The notes beneath the pieces are model-generated. The model made no database searches, had not been told where the DNA came from, and worked only from the letters and a program-made list of their open reading frames with translations. The translations under genes and the position numbers were made by a program. This document shows, in pieces, positions 45,805 through 56,334 of a DNA stretch of 64,000 nt. The stretch's first letter is position 1; every line of letters starts with the position of its first letter. This stretch comes from Schizochytrium sp. CCTCC M209059. Taxonomy: Eukaryota > Sar > Bigyra > Thraustochytrida > Thraustochytriidae. The stretch is from contig KN805397.1 of assembly GCA_000818945.1 (NCBI GenBank), positions 290,699 through 354,698 of the forward strand. Reading direction: 5' to 3'.

Positions 45805-47429
45805 AAGGAAAGAATGAAAGCCAAGCCACTATCTATCTCTCTATCTCTCGAACATGCTCAGCTTGGGTGCAGCGCCTAGCGCACGCCTAGCGCACACCTA
45901 GGACTCACCCAGCCGCACGGGCGAATCCGCGAACGCGGGACTCGCTGTGTCGCAACAACAACTGAGCCAGCATCGCAAGTGCCTGAGCCGGCATCGCAAG
46001 TGCCGGTTCCGGTCCCTGGCCCGTGCCGCGAGGCCTCGGCGCCGCGCAGCTTGCTGGCAGTGGCCGTGGTGGCTGCGAGCAGTCAGGCCGGCGTCGTCGT
46101 CATCATCACGCTCGACTCGGACCCGGAGGTTCCGCCTGGCCTCGCCTTGCTTCTTGCATCTTGCTTGCCTTGGCTTCTTTCTTTCTTTCTATTTATCGAT
46201 CTTGTTTCCCACTCCAGCAGCTTACGTGTCTCGCGGCGGTCGGCCGAGACCGCCGCGAGCGCACACGCACTTACTGCGCTATCGCCGCTATTCTCCACTT
46301 GGGCTGGCCCTTTGCTCCACTTGCGCCTGCGTTTGCGGCCCTTTGCATGCCCGCGCAGAAATTTGGATCCGCGCGCCCTGGCTGGCTGGCTGGCCCTTCC
46401 CCGCCCTCTCTCTCCTTCCCTCTCCTCTGCTCGCTCCGCACCGCGCTCGGCGAGGAGACGTCTCCCGGCTGCGCCACGCCTTCCGCCCGCCGGGCTCGAG
46501 AGCCCGGGCTGGAGAGCCCGGGCTGCGAGCCTCTTCGCCAGGCCAAGCCAGCCGGGCCAAGCCGCACCCGCGAACGGCGCCGCCCCTGGAGTTGCTTGGA
46601 CGCCACGCAACAGTATCCGCGAATTTTTCGCGGATGGCGCCGGGGGACGGCCGCCGCATGTCCCCCGCTCGCCTGTATAATCTATATCTATGCATGCATA
46701 TGCATGCATGCATTCATGCATGCATGTAGTATGTGGTATGTATGAAGAGTGGTAGTCGAAGTACTATGTCTCGTGGCCGCTCGCCTTCTTTCCTTCCGCT
46801 GCTGCTTCTCGACCTCGCTCTTGCGCGCTGTCGACGCCCGCGCGCGACAGCGAGCGTCGTCTCGGGGCACAGCCGCGACGATGGCGCGGAGTATGCATGC
46901 ATGCAGGCATGCAGGCAGGCATATGTGTGTAAAATGTCTGTGTGGATGCGTCGATCCAGGGACCGCCCGCGACCGCTCCCGCGCGTGCGTGTGCGGCCAG
47001 CAGCGGCCAGCCGGCGGCGCCCGCGAACTCGGCCGCGCTTGCTCGCGAGCTTGCAGCCGCGGCGAGGCATCGGCCGTCTTCGGCCGGAGAGGCGGGGAGG
47101 GGGAGAGTGGGAGAGAGGGAAGGAGTGGGGAGGGAGCGGGCGAGAGAGCGATGGTCGCAGGTCGGCCTGGGCTGGCTGGCTGGCGTTGCATTCTTGGGTT
47201 TCCTTTCTTTTTTGATTTCTACTGTTGTTATTATTAGGATGATGATGATTTCGAAATTTGAAACTTTTTTTTGTTTTGTTTTTTTACTTTGAGGCCGAGA
47301 AAGGAAAGATACACGCACGACATGACACGAGACCAGGCGGGCGAGACGGCTCGGCGCGGGGCGCGAGTCGTCCCGGGTCGGCCGAGGTCTCGCGGACGGA
47401 CGCCGCTATCCGCCGCGCAATCAGGCACG

Positions 47430-47441
47430 CAGGCAGGCACG

Positions 47442-47485
<44 letters not shown>

Positions 47486-47487
47486 CC
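47430..47487 (+). repeat. (GCAG)n tetranucleotide array
   Basis: GCAG/CAGG units, perfect over most of the tract and interrupted by a CGCAG near its start. The same motif recurs at ~60675-60716 and ~63958-63980. Confidence 0.9.
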
Positions 47488-48008
47488 GCCAGCCGGGAAA
47501 GAAAGGAAAAGCGGCAGGAAGGAAGGAAGGCAGGGAGGAAGGAAGCAAGGAAGGTCGTTGTTTTTCTTTCTTTTCTTCTTTCTCTCCTTTCTTTTTCCTT
47601 TGCTTGGCTTGGCTTGGCTTTCCCTTGTTCTGCTTTGCTTTGGTTTGCTTTGCTTTGGTTTGCTTTTGTTTGCTTTTTTTTTTAAATTGCTTTTTTTGGT
47701 TGGTTTTCCCTCTTTCTTTCATTCATTCTTTCTTTCATTCATTCAGTCTTTCTTTCATTCATTCCAAACTCCGTGCTTGATCTTTCTTTCTTCCTCTTCC
47801 CTCTGGGGCAAGAGGCCCCTCTGGGCGCACTGCAGAGGCGGCGCTCTGCGCCGCTCTGCAAGGCGACGACGGCGGCGGCTCGGGCCGCGGCAATCGAGGC
47901 AAAGCAAACCCGAAACTCGCCAACGAGCAAGAGAACAAGCGCAAGAAGAAGAGCGAGCAAGAGCAGCAGCAGCAAGCAACCAGCCAGCCAGCCAGCCAGA
48001 CAGACAAG

Positions 48009-49994
48009 ATGGCCGAGGAGAAGGGCAACGCCGTGGGCGAGGTCGTCCACGATGTGCGCTCGCACTCGAGCAAGGGCGCCCACGTCGCCAGCCTCGAAAA
48101 GTACAAGAGGCTCCACGAGGACTCCGTCCGCGACCCCAGCGGATACTGGGGCCGCCTCGCCCGCCGCGAGCTCAAGTGGATGCACGACTTCGACAAGGTC
48201 AAGATCGGTTCCCTCCAGAACGGCGACCTCGCCTGGTTTGTCGGCGGCAAGCTGAACGTCTCGGAGAACTGCCTCGATCGCTGGGTTGAGGAGGGCCGCG
48301 GCGACGACGTCGCCATCATCTGGGAAAAGGATGAGCCCGGCCAAGCCGTCAAGTTCACCTACCTCGAGGTCCTCCACAAGGTGTGCCAGATCGCCAACGT
48401 CATGCGCAAGTTCGGCGTCAAGAAGGGCGACCCCGTCACGTTGTACATGCCCATGATCCCCGAGGCCGCCTTTGTCATGCTCGCCTGCGCCCGCATTGGT
48501 GCCCCCCACTCCGTCGTCTTTGCCGGCTTCTCCGCCGAGGCCCTCCGCGCCCGTGTCGACGACGTCCACTCCAAGTGGATCTTCACCGCCGACGAGGGCC
48601 TCCGCGGCGGCCGCACCATCCCCCTCAAGAAGACCGTCGACGATGCCATCTCCTCGTGCGACTTTGTCAACAAGTGCTTTGTCTTCAAGCGCACCGGCGC
48701 TGATGTCAGCATGACCGAGGGCCGCGATCTCTGGATGGAGCCCGAGCTCGAGGGCCAGCGCCCCTACTGCCCGCCCGAGGTCATGGACGCCGAGGACCCG
48801 CTCTTCTACCTGTACACGTCCGGATCCACCGGCAAGCCCAAGGGTCTCATGCACTCCACCGCTGGCTACATTCTTTACGCCCAGACCACCTGCAAGATCA
48901 TCTTCGATCTTCGCCCCGGCGATGTCTACGCCTGCGTCGCTGATGTCGGCTGGATTACCGGCCACAGCTACATTGTCTACGGCCCCCTCGCCAACGGCAC
49001 CACCACGCTCATGTTCGAGTCCACCCCGCTCTACCCGGATGCCGGCCGCTACTGGGACGTCGTCGAGACCCACGCGGTGACCCAGTTCTACACGGCCCCC
49101 ACCGCCATCCGCGCCCTCATGCGCCACGGCCCGGAGCCCACTGAGAAGTACGACCTCTCCACCCTCCGTATCCTCGGTACCGTCGGCGAGCCCATCAACC
49201 CGGCCGCCTGGACCTGGTACTTTAAGCACGTCGGCAAGGAGCGCTGCGCCATCATTGACACCTACTGGCAGACCGAGACCGGTGGTATCATTGTCACCCC
49301 GCTCCCCGGCGCCACCCCGCTCAAGCCCGGCTCCGCCACCCTTCCCTTCTTCGGCATTGACCTCGAGGTCCTCGACCCCCAGAGCGGCAAGGTCGTTCCC
49401 TTCGTTGAGGGCGAGGAGTCCTCGGGTGTGCTCTGTGTCAAGTCGCCCTGGCCTTCCATGACGCGCACCGTCTTCAACAACCACGAGCGCTACATGAACA
49501 CCTACCTCAAGCCCTACCCCGGTTACTACTTTACCGGCGATGGCGTGACCCGCGATAAGGACGGCTTCTTTTTTGTCACTGGCCGTGTCGATGACGTGCT
49601 CAACGTCTCCGGCCACCGCATCGGCTCCGCTGAGATCGAATCTGCGCTCGTCGCCCACGACGCCGTCGCCGAGTCTGCATGCGTTGGCTTCCCCCACGAG
49701 GTCAAGGGCGAGGGTATTGCCTGCTACGTCATCCTCAAGCTCGGCAACGAGGAGACCGACGACCTCATCAAGGATCTCCGCAACCAGATCCGCTCCGTCA
49801 TTGGCCCATTTGCCTCGCCGGACTACATTGTCATCACCCCGGCTCTCCCGAAGACCCGCTCGGGCAAGCTCATGCGCCGCGTGCTCCGCAAGATCATTGC
49901 GCTCGAGGCCGACCAGCTTGGCGACACCTCGACCCTCGCCGACCCCTCGGTCGTCGACAGCCTCATCGAGAAGGTTGCGACCCTCCGCAAGTAA
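48009..49994 (+). CDS. Acetyl-CoA synthetase (AMP-forming), 661 aa
   Basis: The enzyme activates acetate with ATP and CoA to acetyl-CoA through an acetyl-adenylate, supplying lipid synthesis and acetylation. The ANL-superfamily signatures are all present. The P-loop-like YTSGSTGKPKG is at ~268. The acetyl-CoA synthetase-specific VADVGWITGHSYIVYGPL follows. TYWQTETGG is the ATP/acyl pocket. TGRVDDVLNVSGHRIG marks the hinge to the C-terminal domain. Catalytic Lys620 lies in TRSGKLMRR, the residue reversibly acetylated in known enzymes. The length is typical of Acs. No N-terminal presequence or PTS1 tail is seen (it ends ATLRK), so it is probably cytosolic. Codons end almost always in C or G, more strictly than in neighbouring genes, suggesting high expression. 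That bias also leaves a 780-codon antisense frame open, which is a shadow. Confidence 0.96.
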   Translation: MAEEKGNAVGEVVHDVRSHSSKGAHVASLEKYKRLHEDSVRDPSGYWGRLARRELKWMHDFDKVKIGSLQNGDLAWFVGGKLNVSENCLDRWVEEGRGDDVAIIWEKDEPGQAVKFTYLEVLHKVCQIANVMRKFGVKKGDPVTLYMPMIPEAAFVMLACARIGAPHSVVFAGFSAEALRARVDDVHSKWIFTADEGLRGGRTIPLKKTVDDAISSCDFVNKCFVFKRTGADVSMTEGRDLWMEPELEGQRPYCPPEVMDAEDPLFYLYTSGSTGKPKGLMHSTAGYILYAQTTCKIIFDLRPGDVYACVADVGWITGHSYIVYGPLANGTTTLMFESTPLYPDAGRYWDVVETHAVTQFYTAPTAIRALMRHGPEPTEKYDLSTLRILGTVGEPINPAAWTWYFKHVGKERCAIIDTYWQTETGGIIVTPLPGATPLKPGSATLPFFGIDLEVLDPQSGKVVPFVEGEESSGVLCVKSPWPSMTRTVFNNHERYMNTYLKPYPGYYFTGDGVTRDKDGFFFVTGRVDDVLNVSGHRIGSAEIESALVAHDAVAESACVGFPHEVKGEGIACYVILKLGNEETDDLIKDLRNQIRSVIGPFASPDYIVITPALPKTRSGKLMRRVLRKIIALEADQLGDTSTLADPSVVDSLIEKVATLRK

Positions 49995-52927
49995 AGGCAC
50001 AGCAAAGATCGCGCTTGCGCCTTGTGTCGTCGTGTCGTCTCTTCGACAACATTTATCCGTATGAGTCCCAACACCCCCCACAACTGGGTCTCTTCGTTAC
50101 TTACTTACCTTTATACTTACCAATCAATTTATCCGTATTTTCTTTATACACGAATGGACCAAAAAGTTTTTTTCGAGCCAGAATACTAAACTTGAACCTG
50201 ACTGACACATATGCATGCATTCATGCTGTGTATGCTATCTATCTTCTTGCCTTGTTCTTCAACGACGGGAATGGTTTGACTCGCTCGATTGGGTGATCGA
50301 TTATCAGGTCAATCGATTCGCATTCTTGGGCGCGCGTGCGAGAAGAAGAAGAAGAAGAAGATGTTCTTCTTCGAGGAGGACTTCTTGAAGACGACATAAT
50401 CTCGATCATAGATGTGGGATCTGAACAAAGTTTGCGGCCAGTGCTTTTGTCATCGTGTAAATTGTTGCGCTATTGTGGCGCTTTAGAGATTTAAAGCCAA
50501 AACTTCAGGGTAGGTGCTCTTGGCATTGCCGAGCAAGTTGCCCTACTGTGCTCAGGGCGTTCCAAAGACTTTGTGCTGGAGCTGAACATCGTGCACTTAC
50601 TTGCTTGCACGTTGGTTTTGATCAGAGTGGTTTCCACAGACAAAGTAGATGTGCAGATGTCCACGCTGTGAAGAAAAATCTAAAAATGACCCATCCATTT
50701 GAGGACGGCATTTTTCAGAACTGGCACTTTGCCAAAATTTGTTGTTTTTGCTTCATGCTCATCGTTCGAAACAAAAGTAGAGTTTCCAGACTGCACTGGT
50801 TTAGTAGTGTTCAGCTCTCACTCGGGTCACTCACCGGTTGTCGCATTTTACACACACGTGCTTTCACAAGGAGAAACGTGCGCCGAAGCTGTCTCGTTGC
50901 TAAATGACTGTTGGGTCAAAATGAACTAATTCACCGTCCCAATGATCCATTGTCGGAGAGAACTTGCTACAAGGGTTCGAGATTCAGAAGATCTATCGAT
51001 CTGTCACGAAATTGCCGGCTCCGGCCTGCAAGATCTTGCACTGAGTCAGGATAAGCAGTTGGCAGCGCCAAAGTCTGCGTCAGAGCTTTGGGTCCGCGCC
51101 CAAGCTCAGATAGCTCATGCATGTACACATGTACTGGAAACAGACCAGGTGTTTGACCTTAGGACCCTTGAGCCGAGCAAGCCAGGCCACGACCGGAAAT
51201 TCGCTGCAGGAGACCGGTAGACCTCAAGTATACCAACCACCAAACAAGATCTTTGATTTGCAGCGCGAGAAGCCTGCAACCACCTTTAGCGCTCTCGTGT
51301 GAGCCATTGAGCAGAAATGAATGTGCGTTCTGTCAAAATCAACTTTCCTTTCATTTCTGATTTTCCGTTGGAATACGACATATTTCCATCTTTCGTTCAG
51401 TCGTTCCGCATCATCCCATGATTCAGAAAGGAAATCACACACACGAAGCGCGGGACCACTCTTCTTTAGGGTCAGCAACAAAGCAGGTAGCAGAACAGGG
51501 CTCTTTTCTCTGCAGGCCAAAGGAAGAGCTGTTCAAAAACATTTTCTGTGCGAACCTTGTCTCATTTGTGAAACCTTCGAAAGTTAAATGGATCGACGCA
51601 CGCTATACAACGCATGCGATAGCAACAAAGAAGATTTTTCTTGTCGAACCAATGGTCCCTCCTGTGTATCGATCGGCCACGAAAGGCTCACACGATCAAT
51701 TTCTCGAGCATGGTCAAAAGCATTCCCTTCGGAGGAAGCACAAAGTGTTCGTAGTGAAAGACATGCATGAGATCGCGATGAATTCAAGTCCTCAGCACAG
51801 TTTCACACGCATTAGGTTAGTGACAACTGAGCAAGCGTATGTCGTGCCGCCTGAGAGAGCTCGCATATTCAAACTTAGCCAAAAGTAATGAAGTGTTTGG
51901 AGTCAAATAGATTGCTAGTATGTCCAAGTACGCTAGGAATGCCTGGGTAGGTTCGCTTCTGCTGAGACGAATTTGTCTGGTGGTGGAGTTCGATGCCTTT
52001 CCTACTTTGAATGTCGTCTTAAGGATGTAGTGAAGAGCTTGATGATCATAACTCTTTGGACATGCTAGTTTGCGCTCTAAGGGATGATAGACTTACCTTA
52101 ATGTCGCACGAACTAGTGGCTGCTGAGATTGAATGGTTGTTTGTTGGCATGGCAAGTCTACAAGAGACTTCCCATGGGTACCAAGTTGACTTCGCCACTT
52201 CCGTGGCGCTGCCGTCTGCTCACGTTATCTCGGTGTCCCCACAAAGCATCTACAACCCTTTACCGTGTGTTAATTTCCAAGGCTGTGCATGCCTCGTAAA
52301 GCGCAGTCTAAATTCTATCTGCGCCAACAACGAAAAAATCGCTCAGAGTGCGTATGTCGTGCAAAGCACGAGGCTTCCGATTTTGCGAGTTTAAAGACAA
52401 GTCGGCTGGAAGACGCACGCTGTACGAAAAGCCAAAGAAAGTTGGCTGTGCAAAGCATCAGATTGCGGTATGGAAACAGCCATGAGAGCGCTGTACCAAT
52501 ATCCGAGAAACAGGAATGTCCGCTACGGAAATCGCGGAGTACAAAACGGAAAACCAATCTCCACACATTTTTTGTCCAGAAAATAGTTGCTTACGTCGGA
52601 AGCATCGGGCGACGCCTGCCTGATTCTTAATTCGTTACCTACCACGCACGCCAATCGTTTGACGATGTTTGCGTTTTGTGCAAGAGCGACCGTGGCAGTT
52701 CACCAACCAACCAACCAAAAGCATTTGAATACGCGAGCGATGCAAGGGATAAACAGGGATCGGTTGATCTTTTTGGAAAGCATACGACTACAACACTAAC
52801 ATCGGGGGTGAGTGAAAAGGATGGTATTGTCCTTTGACGTAATTCATTCGCGTTGAAGCCCTTATGCTTGGGGTCGCCAGCGCGCGTTGGCGACATAAGT
52901 AACAAAACATTATTGGGCGCATCTACT
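49995..52927. other. 2.9-kb gene-poor, less GC-rich stretch
   Basis: Base composition changes sharply after the acetyl-CoA synthetase stop: no low-complexity GC DNA and few simple repeats apart from an AAG array at ~50342-50360. Several plus-strand frames of 60-156 codons (for example 51418-51888 and 52056-52394) have ordinary amino-acid composition but no recognisable domain. They do not join into one gene by obvious splice sites. Possibilities are decayed mobile DNA, a lineage-specific gene with introns, or plain spacer. Confidence 0.4.
51418..51888 (+). CDS. Uncertain ORF in the gene-poor stretch, 156 aa
   Basis: This is the longest plausible ATG-initiated frame between the acetyl-CoA synthetase and bHLH-like genes. 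The translation is not low-complexity (it contains KIFLVEPMVPPVYRSATK and a basic HSLRRKHKVFVVKDMHE) but matches no family I know. It could be chance, a fragment of a mobile element or part of a spliced gene. Confidence 0.15.
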   Translation: MIQKGNHTHEARDHSSLGSATKQVAEQGSFLCRPKEELFKNIFCANLVSFVKPSKVKWIDARYTTHAIATKKIFLVEPMVPPVYRSATKGSHDQFLEHGQKHSLRRKHKVFVVKDMHEIAMNSSPQHSFTRIRLVTTEQAYVVPPERARIFKLSQK

Positions 52928-53847
52928 CTAGAGTGAGTACTTGTCGTCGTCGTCGTCGTCATAGTCGTAGTCGTCGTCGTCGTAGTCATCCTCGTCGTAT
53001 TCGTCGTCTTCATCGTACTTTGAGCGTTTTCCGCGCGAGATTCCCTTTTTCTCCTTGAGTTTGTCGACGGCGGCCCCGAGAACCTCGAGGCGAGCGCCCT
53101 TTCCATCAGACTTGTCGACCTCGACCATGTCTCCGAGTTTGTCGAGGAGGCCATTGACCTGATTGCGGCGCTCCTTCTCTCGCTTTGACTTTTTCTCTTT
53201 GCGGGCCTTGAGGCGGTCTTTGCGCCTCTTTTCGCGCTCTTCTTGCAAGACGTCTTTCTTGCCCTTGTTGCGTTTTTTCCCGCCCGATTTGGACTTGGAC
53301 CTCGAGAAGGCGCCACGCACCTCGTCGAGGGACCAGCGAAGTCCAGAAAAGCTCAGGCCAGACGAGTGTCCTGACGTTTCGCGCTCTGGTCTCGAGCTCC
53401 TGGAGAAGGGGGCCATCAGGAGGTTTTTCACTGCGTAGAGAGATGAGCAAGCGACTTGTCAGTGTTCATGTGAAAATCTTTTTCGTTCTTGCTCTTCGTG
53501 TCTCTGGCTGTCTCTTAGGCGTCGCCGCACGTCACGATAATTCGATCGGGTCGTTGTGGAGGACAGTTGTGGGGGATGGGATGCGACGCCGTTGACATGA
53601 GCCATTGAGCTATTGAGCAAGCAAGCAATGAGCACGCCAATGAGCAATTGAGCAAGCTCAACAAGCAAGCATCACCTCTGTGCTCGCTCGCTCGCTCGCT
53701 CGCTCGCTCGCTCGCTCGCCCCCCCCCTCCTCCTCGTCGTCGTCGTCGTCGTCGAGCTCATCATCTCCGCGTCCGCCGCGCCTACTTACCCTCCTCGATG
53801 CTCCAGCGCGAGCCGGACTCCGTCTTGCTGTCATGCTTAGGCGCCAT
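52928..53847 (-). CDS. bHLH-like nuclear protein with acidic tail, two exons, 186 aa
   Basis: Exon 1 (53847-53790) encodes MAPKHDSKTESGSRWSIEE and ends in phase 1 at GTAAGT. Exon 2 (53430-52928) follows a CGCAG acceptor, and the join gives Val and continues KNLLMAPFSRSS. The exon 2 frame has only a GTG at its upstream end. After a Ser-rich part, a very basic region (RSKSKSGGKKRNKGKKD, then KRRKDRLKARKEKKSK) leads to REKERRNQVNGLLDKLGDMV, a loop, then ARLEVLGAAVDKLKEKKG. This fits basic helix-loop-helix spacing, with Glu-Arg-Arg in the basic region. The C-terminal ~35 residues are almost only Asp, Glu and Tyr. It is expected to be a DNA-binding transcription factor, though the basic helix departs from the classic HNxxER pattern, so the bHLH call is moderate. 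The exon structure is well supported. Confidence 0.7.
53431..53789 (-). other. Intron of the bHLH-like gene (359 bp)
   Basis: The donor is GTAAGT at 53789 and the acceptor CAG at 53433-53431. Both sides are phase 1. The intron contains part of a (GAGC)n array (plus-strand GCTC at ~53684-53719) and a GAC/GTC triplet run. Confidence 0.75.
53684..53719 (+). repeat. (GCTC)n tetranucleotide array
   Basis: Nine perfect CGCT units inside the intron of the bHLH-like gene, followed by a C run and a (CGT)n run at ~53734-53754. Confidence 0.9.
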
Positions 53848-55855
53848 GCTCGCGCGCTCCCCCGCGCCCGCCCTGGCCCCCGCGCGCCGCCCCGCTCCCC
53901 GCGCCGCCCGCTCGCGCTTCTTGCTTGCTTGCTTGTTTTGCTTCATTCTTGCTCGCTCTCGTGCTTGCTTGCTGTTGCTTGCCGGCTTGCTGGCTTGGCT
54001 TCGTTCTTCCTTGGCTTCGTTCGTTCGTCGTTTACTTTTTCGTTCTTTCTTCGGCGCGAGCACGGCCGGCGCCTCGCCCTCGCCTGCTTTTGTCTTCTTT
54101 CGTTGGCCGCGCGGGCGGGCACGCGTCGCTCCTAGGACGGCGCCCCGCCCCGCGTCGCCTCGCTCTCTCTCTGCGTCGCCTCGCCTCTCTCTCCGCGTCG
54201 CCTCGCCTCGCTCGCTCTCCGCGTCGCCCGCGGGCCGCGACCCGCAGGCGCAGCGCCGCCTGGGCGGAGGACGGCGCGGTGCGGTGCGTGCATGCGCATG
54301 CATCGGCGTGCGGGGGAGGATCAGATAGATGTACGCGGTCCGGCCGTCCATGGTGAGGAGCACGCACGCGCTGGAAAGAAACACTCGCATCGATCGCCCC
54401 GGGAGGTCGCGGTGGGAGCGCGTGTGAACCGGTGCGAGGGCTCGAGGAGGCGAGACAGGCGAGACGAGACCGGCGAGACGAGACCGTCGAGACGAGCTGC
54501 GAGCACGAGCTGCGAGACAGACAAGCTGCGCGCACGAGACGAGACAAGCTGCGCGCACGAGACGAGACGAGACGCGCGAGATGCGAAAAGCGAGCGAGCG
54601 AGCAAGCAAACAAGCATGTAAGCAAGCGAGCGAACTCCTGCTCTAAAAAAGCGAGAGGTTGCACGTCGGGTCTTGGAGTCTCTTCCCCCCTCCCCGGTCT
54701 CTTCTCTGCGCTCGCGCTCCGTGGCCGTTGCGCGCGATGCTCGTTCACATCAGAAGCAAACGTCCGGGCAGCAGCGTCGCGGCTCGACGCGGTGCGGCTT
54801 CGCGGCGCGTGAAGAGCACCCCAGGGAGGAGGAGAGATAGATAGATGGGTTCGTAGATTGATGGATGATCTGGTGAATCGACCAGTCTCCAAGCTGAGCG
54901 CTGCCTCACGCGGCGGCGCAGGGCGGGCGCGAGGAGGCGCGGGACGGAGGCTGCGGCGATGCAGATGGCCGCTGCATCGTCGCGCTCGTCGCTGCTCTCG
55001 CCGCTGCGTGCGACCAATCCCCACTTCCCATCTCGCAGGACCGCCGCCCGAAGAACCAGACCGCCCGCGCAAGAGATTCCTGTCCTCCTCGCAAATCCCG
55101 GCCGTGCATCCATAGATCTCTCGATCGCTAGATCGCTCGCGATCCGGCCGGGGTGAGTCGCCTGGCCAGGGTGACTTCGCGTGCGTGTGTGCGTACCTGC
55201 GCATATATATATGATGCGGAAGCGGAGCGAGCGCGCGTCCGAAATCCACGCTGTCGACTGCCCGCCTGGGAGGAGGCCGAGGCTTCGCGGGACTGATTCT
55301 TCGGGCGACGGACGACCTCCGGCCGATGGGTGAGGACCGTCGAGCTTGGCACGAGTCCGAGACACCCTATCGGTAGCATCAGCAGCAACGACAGCTAGAG
55401 CAGCTGCAGCAGCTGCAATGTGGAGCACAGAATCCCGACTTTCTTCCATGCAGAAGTCTTGGCAGCGCCTGGCTTGCTTTTAGGGGTTGAAAGCGTTGTT
55501 TTGAGGCGCTTGACTTTCCTTTTCTACTCGGCTCTTTGCGCTTGCTTGCTTGCTCGCTCGCTTGCTCCCCTCCATCGGTGACAGTATAAAGGAGGCATGG
55601 TGGTACATGACAAAGAGCGCGAACGTGCCGGCGGTATACGTAAGTAAGTAAAGGAGGCACGAAAACCACACTCGTGAGACCAAAGTCTTGGCTGTTGGCA
55701 AGTCGATTCTTCCCTCTCTTGCGGGCCAGGCAGTAGCAGTACGACAGAGGTCAAAACGAGATGCAGTCAAATGGAATGGCCGACGAAGACCAAAAGCATC
55801 ATAAGAGGGAAAGATTCGTTTATAATTCGCCAACTCTTGGAAAGCAAAGAGCTTT
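53848..55855. other. 2-kb spacer upstream of the bHLH-like gene
   Basis: GC-rich low-complexity DNA with degenerate tandem words: GCTTG 53930-54010, CTCGCCT/CGTCGCC ~54150-54235, and GAGACGAGAC ~54440-54590. It becomes more mixed after 55200. Long minus-strand frames here have Arg/Ala/Ser/Pro-rich translations and no domain. It presumably includes the bHLH-like gene promoter. Confidence 0.5.
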
Positions 55856-56041
55856 TTACCAAGCCATGTAATCATGGCGCGAGGGCCAAAGCATGACCAT
55901 AAGCAGCATGATAAAGATGAGAATCAGTCTGCGGTCGAAGAGACGCGCTTGTAGCGAAGCGACCGTCATCGCCGAAGCGTGGTCGCCATCGTCGTCAAGC
56001 TGCTTGGAAGCCCCCAGCAGGGCATATGACGCTCCAGACAT
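55856..56041 (-). CDS. Candidate small tail-anchored membrane protein, 61 aa
   Basis: The first ATG in this frame, at 56041, gives a 61-residue product. A polar Ser/Asp-rich N-terminal half contains SKQLDDDGDHAS. A single hydrophobic segment near the C-terminus (LILIFIMLLMVMLW) is flanked by Arg residues before it (ARLFDRR), and a short polar tail PSRHDYMAW follows. This is the layout of a tail-anchored protein. The frame continues upstream only through a TTG. No homologue is recognised and short frames can arise by chance, so the call is tentative. The composition (clear charge and hydrophobic partition) is better than for other short frames nearby. Confidence 0.4.
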   Translation of the reverse strand: MSGASYALLGASKQLDDDGDHASAMTVASLQARLFDRRLILIFIMLLMVMLWPSRHDYMAW

Positions 56042-56334
56042 GGGCACAATGTGCGCGCTGTGTTGGCCAAAACGTAGCAAGCAAAAAGAAAGAACGAGGT
56101 AAGAAAGACCAGTTAGTTGGGAGAGATTCGAACGCAAGGAAAAGCATGCATGTTTGATGCTGTCATTTGTGTGGAACTAAAAAAGTAACACGCACACACA
56201 CGCACGCACGGGACCTAGCCATGGTGACAGACAGCCATCTCACCGCATCAATCCAATCTTTCGTGTCCCCACAAGGATGACATCCTCTTCTATCTATCCT
56301 TCACTCTATCTGACTCATACAGACTCGAGAACAC

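Larger units (their letters stand above)
42781..48008. other. 5.2-kb repeat-rich gene desert
   Basis: No conserved protein was recognised on either strand. 42781-43440 is moderately AT-rich. 43440 onward alternates between short repeat arrays and GC-rich, Arg/Ala/Pro-coding low-complexity DNA. Arrays seen are (TGCAT/TTGCA)n 43444-43506, (GTTC)n 44160-44190, a T/C tract 44596-44695, (CGTG)n ~44783-44810, (GCAT)n 45122-45140, (CAG)n 45247-45270, (CGAA)n 45476-45503, (GCAA)n 45757-45803, (GCAT)n 46690-46730, (GCAG)n 47430-47487 and TTTC/CTTT-rich 47560-47765. Open frames of 100-270 codons are products of composition. The last few hundred bases should hold the acetyl-CoA synthetase promoter. Confidence 0.6.

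Noticed and set aside
47739..50081. 780-codon open frame antisense to acetyl-CoA synthetase
   Set aside because: The Val/Asp/Gly/Leu-rich translation is what strict C- or G-ending codons of the sense gene produce on the opposite strand. It matches no family, and the sense protein is unambiguous.
54032..55249. 405-codon minus-strand frame upstream of the bHLH-like gene
   Set aside because: Arg/Ala/Ser/Pro low-complexity translation across GAGAC and CGCCT repeats. It overlaps the real first exon region only in another frame.
55480..55875. 131-codon minus-strand frame with one hydrophobic segment
   Set aside because: It overlaps the end of the 61-aa candidate in another frame, ends in Lys/Ser/Ala repeats translated from GCTTGCTTG DNA, and has no recognisable domain.
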